Origin: Cyclina sinensis
Taxonomy: Eukaryota > Mollusca > Bivalvia > Venerida > Veneridae
Direction: 5' to 3'
Assembly (NCBI GenBank): GCA_012932295.1
Contig: JAAONU010000016.1
Coordinates: 16,335,530-16,399,529, forward strand
Length of the DNA stretch: 64,000 nucleotides
Positions 1-10,639 of this stretch are shown piece after piece (within the stretch, counting starts at the first letter, position 1; every line of letters starts with the position of its first letter). Position numbers and translations under genes: made by a program. A model generated the notes under the pieces. It saw nothing but the letters and a program-made list of their open reading frames with translations. It did not search any database and had not been told where the DNA came from.

Positions 1-371
1 ATTAACCTGTAAACAGGTTAAAGTGTGCTTGATTTGCAGCTGGCCAATCGATATTAAGTTGACTGGCTCAAACTGTGAAATATAATTTCATCAAAATCAA
101 ACTCCTCGCAGCGGTTATTTCCCCTGATCAGTACAGAAAACAGTTAAAGTAGCAAAGTGTGACGTAACCGGTGCAAGGAGTTTGCATCGTAACAGGCGAT
201 AACTGTCATCTGCTTTATTTCATTAAGGGCTTAATAGTAATTGTAGTGGCTAGCTGCAGAACAAAGCACACTTAAAAATATCAGTGTCTAGATTGACGTT
301 GTAAAATTAGCTCTAATTCGACTTTCGCTTTGAAAAACATATTTTCGCGACGTCGAGGTCTCGGACCGATT
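1..371. other. Unassigned leading stretch
   Basis: No open frame, repeat head or RNA gene is evident. The stretch is less AT-rich and holds more CpG than the introns downstream, especially around 335-370. That could reflect older unique sequence or a regulatory region, but nothing specific supports either. Confidence 0.3.
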
Positions 372-495
372 GAATTTTAGGAGCCCTGAGTACAACAAAT
401 GATATAAATCAGAGTTTTCAAGAACTGTTGGATCAGTTATCTCTGAAGATGCATTCAGTTAATTGTCATGTAAACTGGTCAGATGCTGCTCTATT
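372..495 (+). other. Exon-like open stretch cut by repeat A1
   Basis: After a possible acceptor (tttag at about 371) one frame stays open through to the insertion point of repeat A1. It reads like a normal soluble protein, with the motif SFQELLDQL followed by a VNWSDAALL-type segment. An internal GTAAAC near 470 could be a donor, but it would leave phase 0, whereas exon 9753-9814 needs an incoming phase of 1. The polypyrimidine tract is poor. It may be an upstream or decayed exon of the macro-domain gene, or chance. Confidence 0.2.
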
Positions 496-1980
496 AGTCC
501 CCTACCGGTTTAACTGGAGGGGACTTTAGGTTTACCCTCCGTCCATTTGTCCATCCGTCAGTCCATCTGTCCACAAAACTGGATCCCGTGATAACACAAA
601 AAGTACTGAAAATATTTTTATGAAACTTAAAATATGGGTAGATGGCAGTCTGGAGATTATGCACAGGTTATTTCCTTTTTTTTTCTTCATATATCAAAAA
701 TTTTGGTTGCTATGGCAACAAATATACTTAAAATATGGCAAATATAACAATATTTGTGATAACTCAAAAAGTACTGAGAATATTTCTATGAAACATGAAA
801 TATGGATAGGAGACAGTACTGTATGGAGATAATGCACCTTAAGGTTCACAACTCTAGCACCAAAATTATTAGATTTACCCGCTTGAACTTAGAATTTTCA
901 TAAAAAAATGTGTTTTATGTATAACTTCTTTATTTCGTAATGTATCCACTTCAAACTTTAAATATAGATTTCTTATCATCACCCACATCACATGTGGCAA
1001 GGTTCATAATTCTAGCACCTAAATTGTCAGAATTATCAAAGCCATGAACATTGAAGTCTTGTTTGAGCAATCACCAACAGAATGTTTAACTGTCAGCTAC
1101 ATTAATATCAAATCACTTAAGTCACATTATGAAGATCTAAAACACTAAAACATGACCAAACTATTGTGAAATCACACATTGTTTGCCTGTCAGAAACTAA
1201 GGTACATGTAAATAGCTACACAAAATACCCGTTAGAACACAAGAAAAGTCTTCATATGAAAACAAAGCATGGATAAGCTGTTTACCACAAATCATCATTA
1301 GATGCCGCCCAGGTACCTGTTTATGAACATCTTAAAGTATTAGAAGTTATGGCAGTAAAATTTCAACTGGTGACAGTGATGTCTGTGTATGTTGTACCAT
1401 CTACATCATTTACGATCATAACTAATGACTTCAAGCTTCTCTTACACTGTTATTTTCTGATTATTGGTGACTTCTATCTCAACTTTTTTCGGTGTAAAAA
1501 GCTCGAGAAAGAAGCATTAGAAAGTGGCTTCATACAGTTGGTGGAGCAGCCTACATGTGAACTAGGATCTGTCCTAGATATAGCCTTTACTAACTATCCA
1601 GCTGGAAATTGTCACTTAACTAACACTCCTGTGTACTATTCAGACCATCACATCATCTCTGTCCATATGAGAATCTGAGATATTTAAGGTCCTTTCAACA
1701 TACCAGTACTTATTCCTTTACTGGTAAATACTTCAAATATACAGTTTATTACAACAACAGTTACTTATCTTCTGATTATCTGTGGTATAAACATTATTCC
1801 CTTACTATGCAGGGACACTTAACACATTGCGGTGATACATACAAACCCTAAAGTTCATTTATGTATTCTACAATGGTATAATTGAAAAGCCATGGCCAGA
1901 ATATTGCTGACATATGTCTTGTGGGGTTCTAGCCTGTAGGAGACTTTTGTATTGCTTGCAATACTTTGATAATTGCTTGT
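496..1980 (+). mobile_element. HINE-like element A1 with endonuclease remnant
   Basis: The left end is AGTCCCCTACCGGT, which pairs at once with a reverse-complement arm and is followed by a TCCG/TCTG-rich tract at about 538-575. Near the right end a third arm (CCTGTAGGAGACT) precedes a hairpin (GTATTGCTTGCAATAC) and a tail ending TTGCTTGT. The interior holds a decayed endonuclease-like reading frame. Boundaries are inferred from the terminal arms and from A3, which has the same right end. This is the longest A copy and the most informative about a coding ancestor. Confidence 0.75.
1070..1678 (+). pseudogene. Endonuclease-like domain remnant inside A1
   Basis: Broken frames resemble an APE-type endonuclease of the kind used by CR1-like LINEs and by Helentrons. 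The N-terminal part (about 1075-1240) reads like the INIKSLKSHYEDLK motif followed by a CLSETK-like motif, with stops and shifts. The C-terminal part (open from about 1465 to the stop at 1676-1678) has GDF, then LESGFIQLVEQPT, a LDIAFTN motif and a YSDHHII motif, which match the end of that fold. It lies about 300 bp before the element's right tail, in the same orientation. No helicase or reverse transcriptase is present. It is dead, and it is evidence of ancestry rather than a gene. Confidence 0.65.
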
Positions 1981-2113
1981 GTTAAAGAGTCTTTTTATGA
2001 AATGTAGATTTATTCACATTAATTCACAAAGCAATTGCCCTCCTTTAAATAACCATCATCTAATTGTAGTATGAAACAGTATTACTTATTCTGCTCCTAT
2101 CGCAGTATTTTTT
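1981..2113. other. AT-rich spacer
   Basis: Short unassigned sequence between repeats A1 and C1. I see no coding or repeat signature. Confidence 0.4.
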
Positions 2114-3026
2114 ATCCCCCCGCCAAAGGTGAAGGGGATATTAGAAATGCCCTTCGTCTGTCTGTGCGTCCGTGCATCCATCCGTCCGTGCGTCCGTCTG
2201 AAACAATTTTGTCCGGAGCATAACTCCAAAACTACTTGAGGGATTTTATTCAAACTTCATACACTGACAGAGCACATTGGTAGGTAGTGCAGTGTGCAAG
2301 AACAATAACTCTATCTTGCCTATTTTTAGAGTTATTCCCCTTTATCAGAATTACTTGATAAATTTAGTACGGAGCATAACTCCAAAACTACTTGAGGGAT
2401 TTTATTCAAATTTCATACACTGACAGAGCACATTTGTAGGTAGTGCATTGTGCAAGTCCAATAACTCTACCTTGCCTATTTTTAGAGTTATTCCCCTTTA
2501 TCAGATTTACTTGTTTAGATTTTAAAAATCCCAGCATATACATGTATATCTAATTCTTGAATTCTTGAACTTATTATCCCCCTGCCAAAGGTGGAGGGGA
2601 TATTAGAAATGGTCTCTGTCCGTCTGTGCATGCGTCCGTTCCAGTTTTGTCTGGAGCATAACTCCAAAAGTACTTGAGTGATTTTCTCCAAACTTCATAT
2701 ACTGAAAGAGCACATTTGGAGGAGGTGCAGTGTGTAAGAATAATAACTCTACCTTGCCTACTTTTAGATTTATTACCCTTTATCAGATTTAATTGAAAAA
2801 CTTTGTCCGAAGCATAACTCCAAAAGTGCTTTAGCGATTTTCTTCAAACTTAATACACTGACATAGCACATTGGTAGGAAGTGCAGTTTGCAAGAACAAT
2901 AACTCTACCTTGGTTATTTTTTGTGGGATTTTCTTCAAACATTATTACATTGAGTGTTTGAAAGTACAACCTTCAGGTACCTTTTTCCCGGCGGGGGGAT
3001 TAACCATGTGTAACATGGCTCTTGTT
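2114..3026 (+). mobile_element. HINE-like element C1 (two heads, one tail)
   Basis: The left arm ATCCCCCCGCC is followed by its near reverse complement and a TCCGTCCGTGCG tract. Two tandem units of about 156 bp follow, each with the GGAGCATAACTCCAAAACTACTTGAGG core. A second, slightly diverged head starts near 2576. The right end has GGCGGGGGGAT, a CCATGT/ACATGG hairpin and CTCTTGTT. C2 at 38017 has the same two-head arrangement but five units, so this is a stable composite form. Confidence 0.75.
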
Positions 3027-3028
3027 TT

Positions 3029-4129
3029 ATTTGCCCTGAAGGGGCATATTATGTTTTGGTCCTGGTCATCCGTCCGTTAGCATTTTGGTCTCTGGAGGAT
3101 AATTTGAGAACTGTTTGGTGTAGAGTCTTTTAACTTCATATATTGATTGCTGACATTCAGTGCATGAACCCTATTGATTTTGGGGTCAGTAGTAGGTCAA
3201 GGTCACAGTGACCTAAATTTTTAAAGTCATTGTCTTTGTATCTTTGGCTTACAGTCTTCAGACTTCATATGATTATTGCCCTTATTGAGTGGATAACCCC
3301 TATTGATTTTGGAGCCAGTAGCTCAAAGGTCAAGGTCAGACTGATTGCACACATTGAGTGGATGATACCTATACATTTTGGGGTCAGTATGTCAAATGTC
3401 AAGGTTACAGTGACCTAAATGTTTAAAATCATTTACACTCTGTAACTCAACAACCATTTGTTATAGAGATAATGGTTGCACAAATTGAGTGAATGACCCC
3501 TATTGATTTTGGAGCCAGTAGGTCAAAGGTCAAGGTCACAGTTACCTAAGCACTGAAAAATATTTCCGGTCTAAAACTTTATAATCATTTGTCATGCAGA
3601 CTTCAAACTTCATATGATGATTGATTACATTGAGAAAAAGACTTCTATACATCTTTGGATCAGTAGGTCAGATGTCAAGGTCACAATGACCTAAATACTG
3701 AAAAGCAACTTCTTCCCATACAGACTTCAAACTTCTTAGGATGATTACCACCATTGATTACATGACTCATATACTGTTCCGGATAAGTACATAAAAAGTC
3801 AGGGTGACAATCAACTAAACAATCGATATTTCTGCACTATAACTTGATAACCATGCATCACAGCATGAACATCATAACTTCTGAAAGACTGACGTTTATA
3901 CAAATTATAAAACCTGAAATTCAGATATGATAAAGATCTATAAAACTCTGAAATTATAATTATAAAATATTATTAATCAAAATATTATAGATCAAAAACC
4001 AAAAATTCAAAATTTAAAGCAAATCATTTAATTTCAAAGCAATATGTTTCCTCCCTTTTATCACAGATTCATCATACTTAGAAAAAACACCCTTCTGGCA
4101 TATAATTCACCATGCAGCGGTGCTCTTGA
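3029..4129 (+). mobile_element. HINE-like element K1 rich in GGTCA motifs
   Basis: The head CCCTGAAGGGGCATAT is followed by a short TCCGTCCG tract. The body has several diverged units built around a sequence like 'actgtaactcaacaaccatttg', each carrying GTCAAAGGTCAAGGTCACAGTGACCT variants. The right end has CCTTCTGGCATAT, a CACC...GGTG hairpin and CTCTTGAT. It begins only a few bases after C1 ends and stops just before B1 begins. Perfect GGTCAnnnTGACC palindromes lie at 3201-3213 and 3679-3691. Confidence 0.6.
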
Positions 4130-4134
4130 TTTTT

Positions 4135-4499
4135 AGCTCACCTGAGCACTTTGTGCTCATGGTGAGCTTTTAGGATCGCCCTGTGTCCGTCGTTTGTCAG
4201 TGCGTCGTTGGTCAGTGCGTCATCAACTTTTGCTTTAAACAACATCTCCTCCTAAACCACTGGGCCAAAAGTGATGAAACTTGCCATGGATTTTCCTTGC
4301 ATGAAGGTCTTCCAAAGTTGTTCAAAGAAATCAATTCCATGCAGAAGTCTAGTTGCCATTGCAATCTAAAGGAAAAACTTTAAAAATCTTCTTATCTGAA
4401 ACCACAAGGCCTAGAGCTTAGATATTTGGCATTTAGCACCCTCTAATGGAACTCTACAAAAATTGTTCAAATTATTTCCCTGGGGTCAAAATTGCCACC

Positions 4500-4540
<41 letters not shown>

Positions 4541-5166
4541 AGGGGTCACCTCATTTTACATAGACTTGTATAGGAAATCTTTAAAAATGTTCTTCTCAGA
4601 AACCACAATGCCTACAGCTTAGATATTTGGTATGTAGCATTGTCTAGTGGATGTCTACCAAGTTAATTCAAATTATGTCCCCTGGGTAAAAATTGGCTAC
4701 ACCCCAGGGTTCTCTTGGTTTACATAGATTTATTTAGGAAAAACATGAAAATAATTTTTTCTCCAACACAAATTGGTCTAGACCTTAAATATTTGGTGTT
4801 GAGTATTGTGTAAAGAACCTTTACCAATACTGTTTAAGTGTTGGCCCTGCGGGTCAAAATTTGCCACGCCCCGGGGGCCCTTAATATGTAAAAAAGGAAA
4901 TCTTTAAAAATCTTCTTGTCTGAAACCACAAGGCCTATAATTTTAAAATTTGGCATGAAGCAAGCTGTATCAAGCTTTTTCAAATTATTAGATTAGGTTA
5001 AAGGTCACGGAGGCTAAAACTATATTTATCTACTGTACCTCATAGAGCCTTCATTTATAGACCAATATCTTTGATATTCAATATATAGGTTCCTTGCATG
5101 GACCTCTACCCATTGGTAGGGTTTGAGGTCACTGGGTCAAGGTCACCATAGCTTATAATAGATATT
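4135..5166 (+). mobile_element. HINE-like element B1, left part
   Basis: It starts with the family B head (AGCTCACCTGA, a GAGCAC/GTGCTC stem and a reverse-complement GGTGAGCT arm). Diverged tandem units follow, of the type 'tctgaaaccacaaggcctagagcttagatatttgg'. Similarity to B3 stops at 'gcttataatagatatt' near 5166. The missing 3' part of the family reappears at 8035. Confidence 0.7.
4501..4540 (+). repeat. Poly-C run (40 nt)
   Basis: An uninterrupted run of 40 C inside B1, where other copies have only a few C. Either a replication-slippage expansion or an assembly or base-calling artefact. Confidence 0.95.
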
Positions 5167-6791
5167 GTTAAGCTCCTGCACTTGGTATTTTCTTTTATGT
5201 ATAATGCTGATTAGAGACTATTTGGACATATTGCTTAGGGTTCTGAGGTTTGACTTTATGAAACCCACGACCTTGATGACCGACTTGGCTCTAGCACTGG
5301 TTAATGCCCCTGATATCTTCAGTGGTGCTTACTCTCAGTTCTTGTAAACTCTGATGTAGACTGCAGTATTGTCGTTGGCTGCTCTCAGTGACCTCGTCAG
5401 TTTTTCTTTTGTAAGCCACAGTTACCTTGGTTGGCTGCTCTCCATGACTGTCAAAGCCAATACTTGCGAGAGGGCTAGTTTATTTTTGGTTGGACTCCCA
5501 ACTATTTATAATTTATAATGAAACACCTAACTAAACACATAAGATACAATATTTCATTCAACTTATTTTAATAAATTTTTATATATATAAATTATTATAA
5601 ATTTATTTTATATATATAACAAAATCAGAAAACAAGTTATTCTAAAAATATATCTAACAAAGTTAAAAATCACGGTGACAGTCGCGGCGAAAAAAATGAC
5701 AAAAATGACACAATTCTGTCAGTTCCCAAGATAATAAAAACAAATGAATAAATACTACATAAGACAATGTTGAAGGTTTACTTGCTCTTTTATCTAAAAA
5801 TTTTACTGAAAATATGCATAAAAAATGAGTGCACACCGTTTAAAATTAAGTTGAATATGACGAAAATATAAGTTTCTTGAAATAGCCAAATACGGTGAGC
5901 CTATTTGAATTTAGAAGTTGGAAGACCCCGAATGAAAGAAATCGGGCTATTTATATGCCAAAATCCCCACACTATCCACAGCTGTGCAAAAGAACGATCC
6001 ACAAATTTTCCGTGGAATTCCACATATTGTCTGTGGGAGTGTGGAAAAAGATGCTCCACAAGTTTTCTGTGGGGTGGCAATTACCAACAAAATACTTTAT
6101 ATTTTAAAAGATGATGGTGGTAAAACCACTAAAAGGTATGAAACAAACCTCAAATTTACATTTTCGAGATGCAGTATAAGTGAGCATCATTAAAAATGAG
6201 TTTAAAATAATTGTCCCATGTCAGCCACAGGATCCACAGCATTTACAGTTGCTATGCAACTTCTTGCCATGGGTAACCAAAGTATTCAGAATGGCTGAAC
6301 AGCAAGTGCGTATAAACAAAAAACATGAAAATGGAAGTGTTACACTTTGACTTAGGTATAATCATTCGACTGAATTACATATCTTTGGTTTCTCTGTCAT
6401 ATACAATCAGAGTCTAAATTCTAAAGTGTCAAAAATTGAAGCAATTTATTGTTTACATAAGTCGTGAAAACTGGATACATTCAGTATATACGTACGAGAC
6501 TACCATTCAAAATTTACTTTAAATGCATATTATTTAGAAATCTAGGTGCAAGACAGACAGATTGTGAAAATGCACGTCTCGAACACATTTTACATTTGGC
6601 GAACATAAGTCAAAATTATCAACAGTCTTAGTACGTTGAACTTTGTATGATGAGAATCTCACAGCATACCCTATATTCATGAACAAGTTATACAATAAAT
6701 AGTGATAACTAGAACAATTTGAAGGAAATTCAACTGAATAGAAAAAATATGTACAAGTCAAGGTAAGAGTCTAAAGAAACACCATGGTATT
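5167..6791. other. Unassigned block splitting repeat B1
   Basis: This sequence interrupts a B-family repeat. It is AT-rich, with a TA-rich patch near 5575-5620. A cluster of short CCACA/TGTGG inverted motifs lies at 5969-6075. An ATG-led run of 15 codons begins at 6292 before a stop; it could be mistaken for a first exon but has no support. I recognise no gene or transposon family here. Confidence 0.35.
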
Positions 6792-8031
6792 ATGTCTCCC
6801 CCCAAAAATGGGGGAGACATATTGTTTTTCCCCCCTGTTGTCCGTCCGTCCGTCTGTCTGTCCGTTCGTCCGTCCGTCCGTCTGTCCATCACAAAATCGT
6901 GTCCGCTCTGTATCTTCCAAAGCCCTTGAAGGATTTTTATGAAACTTGGGTCAGATGTTCACCTCACCAAGGCGACGTGCAGAACCCACATTGCGGGTGT
7001 CGTGTCTTAAGGTCAAGGTCACACTTGGAGGTTAAATGTCAAATGCCACAAAATCATGTCTGCTCTGTATCTTCAAAAGCCCTTGAAGGATTTTTATGAA
7101 TCTTGGGTCAGATGTTTACCTCATCAAGGCGACGTGCAGAACCTACTTTGCGGGTGTGGTGTCTCAAGGTCAAGGTCACACTTGGAGGTTAAATGTCAAA
7201 TGCCACAAAATCGTGTCCACTCTGTATCTTCAAAACCCCTTGAAGGATTTTTATGAAACTTGGGTCAGATGTTCACCTCATCAAGGAGACATGCAGAACC
7301 CACTTTGCGGGTGTGGTGTCTCAAGGTCAAGGTCACACTTGGAGAAATGTCAAATGCCACAAAATCGTGTCCGCTCTGTATCTTCAAAAGCCCTTGAAGG
7401 ATTTTTATGAAACTTGGGTCAGATGTTCACCTCATCGCGGGAGACATATTGTTTTTCCCCTGGTTGTCCGTCTGTCCGTCCGTCACAAAATCGTGTCCGC
7501 TCTGTATCTTCCAAAGCCCTTAAAGGATTTTTATGAAACTTGGGTCAGATGTTCACCTCATCATGGCGACGTGCAGAACCCACATTGCGGGTGTGGTGTC
7601 TTAAGGTCAAGGTCACACTTGGAGGTTAAATGTCAAATTCCAACATAGTAGGAGTAGTTCCAACATACTACAGCTATCATGATGTAACTTTTCTCCTTAT
7701 CAATGGAAATAGATTAAACTTGAGTGCTTGAAGAAGACACCTTGTAACTGGCTTCATGTTTTTTGCCCATATCTACATGTATGTAACAGCACTGCCGTCG
7801 ACATGATTCCAATATGCTACAGGTACTAGACGAATGAATACAACCATTTTGTATAATATGAAACAAGGTTTCTGTTCAATCCTTTCTTGACAGAGTATGA
7901 GTTTCTTGTTCATCATGTACATTTGACAAAAATATCCACCTTATTTTACAATCGTCTTACTCAATACTGCCTGCAGCAACTGGCTGGGGGGAGACATATG
8001 TTTTTGTTCAATCAAAAACCCATTTCTAGTT
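6792..8031 (+). mobile_element. HINE-like element E1
   Basis: The left arm ATGTCTCCCCCC pairs with GGGGGAGACAT, and a long (TCCG)n/(TCTG)n tract follows. The body has four to five units of about 157 bp ('gctctgtatcttccaaagcc' to 'aaggtcaaggtcacacttgg'). A second, truncated head lies at about 7438. The right end carries the third arm GGGGGGAGACAT, a GTTTTTG/CAAAAAC hairpin and TTTCTAGTT. The unit length is not a multiple of three, so the long overlapping open frames here are repeat shadows. Confidence 0.7.
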
Positions 8032-8034
8032 ACA

Positions 8035-8175
8035 ATATTTCTACTTTCTGTCATAGAGCCTATATTTATTGACTGTTATTTTACATATTTGGTTTGTAGG
8101 CACTTACATACTTTGAATTAAAAAATGAAATACTTCTTAACAGCAAACCTACAGCCAAGTACTTAGGTGAGCGTT
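8035..8175 (+). mobile_element. Right-hand fragment of a B element
   Basis: It matches the last part of B3 ('tttctactttctgtcatagagcc' to 'cagcaaacctacagcc'), then 'taggtgagcg', and stops before the hairpin and tail. It picks up close to where B1 breaks off at 5166, so both pieces may be one element split by an insertion of about 2.9 kb. Confidence 0.6.
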
Positions 8176-8283
8176 GGACTTGTCTGTTCGAAGTGTTATC
8201 ATAGTTATTTTGCAATGCAAACAAAAAGGATGGCTGAACCCACTCTGCTTTCTTTAAAAATTAAAGATTTGAGTATAGTTACT

Positions 8284-8935
8284 TTATTATGCATATAGTA
8301 ATTGCACTGTCTGTCTGTCAGTCCATCCGTCCGGTAAATTCTTGTCCTCGCTTCTTCTCAAAAACCACTTGAGGGATTTCATTGAAACTTAACTGGAGTG
8401 TTTGTCACCAAGCCTAGTTGTGCATATCGTCAGGAGATTACATGTGATTTAATTTTGGCAGATTTATGGGCAGTTAGTCATTTTTTATGTTCCCGAAGGG
8501 AGGCATAAAGTAATTGCATTGTCTGTCCATCTGTCTGTCTTTCCTTCTGTCTGTACTTTAAAATCTTGTCCTCACTTTGTCTCCAAAACCACTTGAAGGA
8601 TTTCATTGAAACTATCGTCAGGAGATTCCACTCAATTATTTTTGGCTGAGTGATGGGCACTTAGTCATTTTTTCACTCTGAAATCTTGTCCTTGCTTCAT
8701 CTCCAAAAGCACTTGAGGGATTTGATTGAAACTTCACAGGAGTGTTTGTCACTAAGCCTAGTTGTGCATATCGTCAGGAGATTCCGCTCAATTTATTTTT
8801 GGCAGAGTTATTGTCACTTTGTTACTATAGATCTAACTTCTTTATTAAAATCTTGTCTGGGCTACATCTCAAAAACAGCTTGGGGGATTTTATTGAAACC
8901 AGAATGTTTGTCACCAATCCTTGTTATATAAAACA
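8284..8935 (+). repeat. Repeat family J, two heads with diverged units
   Basis: Heads of the form 'gcatatagtaattgcactgtctg' (about 8290) and 'tgttcccgaagggaggcataaagtaattgc' (about 8488) lead into TCTG/TCCA tracts. Units of the 'ctccaaaaccacttgagggatttcattgaaactt' type follow. This is the same architecture as the named families, but no clear right-hand hairpin and TCTTGTT tail is seen, so the copy is probably truncated. Confidence 0.5.
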
Positions 8936-9752
8936 CCAGTAGGGGTTGGGAATGAAACAATATTGTTCATATTCAAGGCCAAACTCATAGCTTTCTATTT
9001 CATTGAATAATTATGTCTTCAACCTTCATATAAGAATCTGAAGCAGAAAAACATTACTTTACCATTTACCTTCAGTTCATGCTCTATTTTTTGTCTGATC
9101 TCTTTCTTTTCCACAGGCAAATTCAATTATATATTTACACCAGTTTCATTTCAAAGCTACATTTTGGAGTCATAATGATAAATAAATTATGTCAATTTCC
9201 AATGACTTGTTTACATGTTGATTTGATAGAAGTCTTCCAGAAGTAAATATTTTGTACATTGTATCTTTTTTTCATAAATGAGATTTTATGATAAATGGCA
9301 CTGAAATACTATATAGGTTATCATATCAAAGCAGAGCAATGAATACATTTTGCAAGGAAACATTGCTGATAAAACTTCTAACCAGTAGGAAACTTCTGTA
9401 TTGCCTGTAACACTCAAATGACTTGGTCATTTGTGATAAAAGTAAGTGTGGAAAAAAATAATTTATATCTTACTAAGAAAGTGTCGAGGTGAAATTTTTT
9501 ATAGAGAAAAGACGCCACCTGGCACTTGGTTGTTTTCTACTAAATTATTTGCTGCTATTAATTAGAATTCTAAAAACATAAGTACCAGTCAAAACTCAAA
9601 CATCTCATAAAAAACAACTCATGGTTCTCTTAAATTTAACTGAAAAAGTATTGTGCTGAAAAAGTGTTTTGCCAACATTTGACAATGGATTTGAGATTTG
9701 TCCACTTGTTCCAGCAATACATTACATACAAAACATTTGGTTTCTTTTTTAG
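8936..9752. other. AT-rich intronic sequence before exon 1
   Basis: No repeat head or open frame is recognised. The last bases (tttcttttttag, ending 9752) form a good polypyrimidine tract and acceptor for the exon at 9753. A short piece near 9340-9420 resembles the right-hand region of family A. Confidence 0.45.
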
Positions 9753-9814
9753 GTATGTTCGACAAACCTAATGTCACTACTGAGATTGTGACGAAGTCCC
9801 TTCTTGATGTTGGG
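9753..9814 (+). CDS. Macro-domain gene, exon 1 of 7 seen
   Basis: A 62-nt internal exon between tttcttttttag and gtaagc. The first two bases complete a codon from an upstream exon not found here; then 20 codons follow and the exon ends in phase 0. It reads MFDKPNVTTEIVTKSLLDVG, the usual first beta strand of a macro domain leading into the loop finished by exon 2. The in-frame ATG at 9755 could in principle start translation, but the strong acceptor just before it argues for an internal exon. The assignment rests on splice signals and on the fit with exon 2, since the exon is too short to stand alone. Confidence 0.75.
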
Positions 9815-10172
9815 GTAAGCTCTTTGAATTGAAACTATAAGCAATAAAAATAATACTTATCTGTTACTCAGATACCTGAAAGCACATTGCCAGAAGACAA
9901 AATTTAATTGTATTATTAATAACTAATAAAAGTTAATTCAGTTAAACTGTTAAATATTAAGAACTGATAAATCTTGAATATGTTTTTGTGAAAATTTACT
10001 TTCAAGAGGGTTGTTTGCACCTACAGCTTCTCATTCTGTACTTGAATGAAATAAAAAAATTACAACATGCATCAGGTCTGCCTTAATAATCTATTACCAG
10101 CTTTTCAATGAAAACCAATTATTAGAATGATTTTAGGCTAGTGGCATCTATGGTTTCCAATTATTTTTCTTT
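9815..10172. other. Intron sequence
   Basis: AT-rich intron after the donor gtaagc, with no recognised repeat or gene before the head at about 10173. Confidence 0.45.
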
Positions 10173-10625
10173 ACGCCCCCACCATGAAATGGGGGAGGGG
10201 GTGGCATATAGTGTTACCACTGACCATGTGTGTTTGTGCATGTGCTTGAAAAAGTATATACTTTGTGTCCAGTCCATTGACTTCTGCATGCATGATTGGA
10301 TTTCAAAATAAATTCGTACAATCGACCACCATAAGAAGACAATGTGTCAAGTGCAAGACTCAGGTCCCTAGGTCAAACTTCAAAGTCACAGCAGGGGATG
10401 ATGCCTTTTTAGCTCGTCTGTTTTCAAAGAAAAAGTCAATCTATTATGGTCACTGAGTCATCATCGTCATCATCATCATCATCATACAAAAATTTTAATG
10501 TGGCTGATCTTTTATAAACTATAGGACTTTGAGTTTGATATTTAGTTTGTAGCATTGTCTAGTGGACCCCTGCCATGTTGGTTCAAATCATGACCACAGA
10601 CTATTTGACAGATTCCTTTGAGTAA
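10173..10625 (+). repeat. Two truncated HINE-like fragments
   Basis: A head with cgcccccacc pairing with gggggtggcat starts near 10173. A second head, 'tttttagctcgtctgttttc', starts near 10407. It is followed by a (CAT)n microsatellite at about 10451-10484 and a B-like unit ('gatatttagtttgtagcattgtctagtgg'). Neither has a recognisable right end. Confidence 0.5.
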
Positions 10626-10639
10626 TGTTGGTTTGTTAA

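Noticed and set aside
6292..6339. ATG-led 15-codon stretch as a first exon
   Set aside because: Only a weak GTATAA donor follows within it; no promoter evidence and no match to the downstream phase by a visible chain of exons.
6899..7648. Chain of overlapping open frames (66-131 codons)
   Set aside because: They arise from tandem units of about 157 bp, so each frame reappears shifted. They lie wholly inside repeat E1 and have no coding signature.
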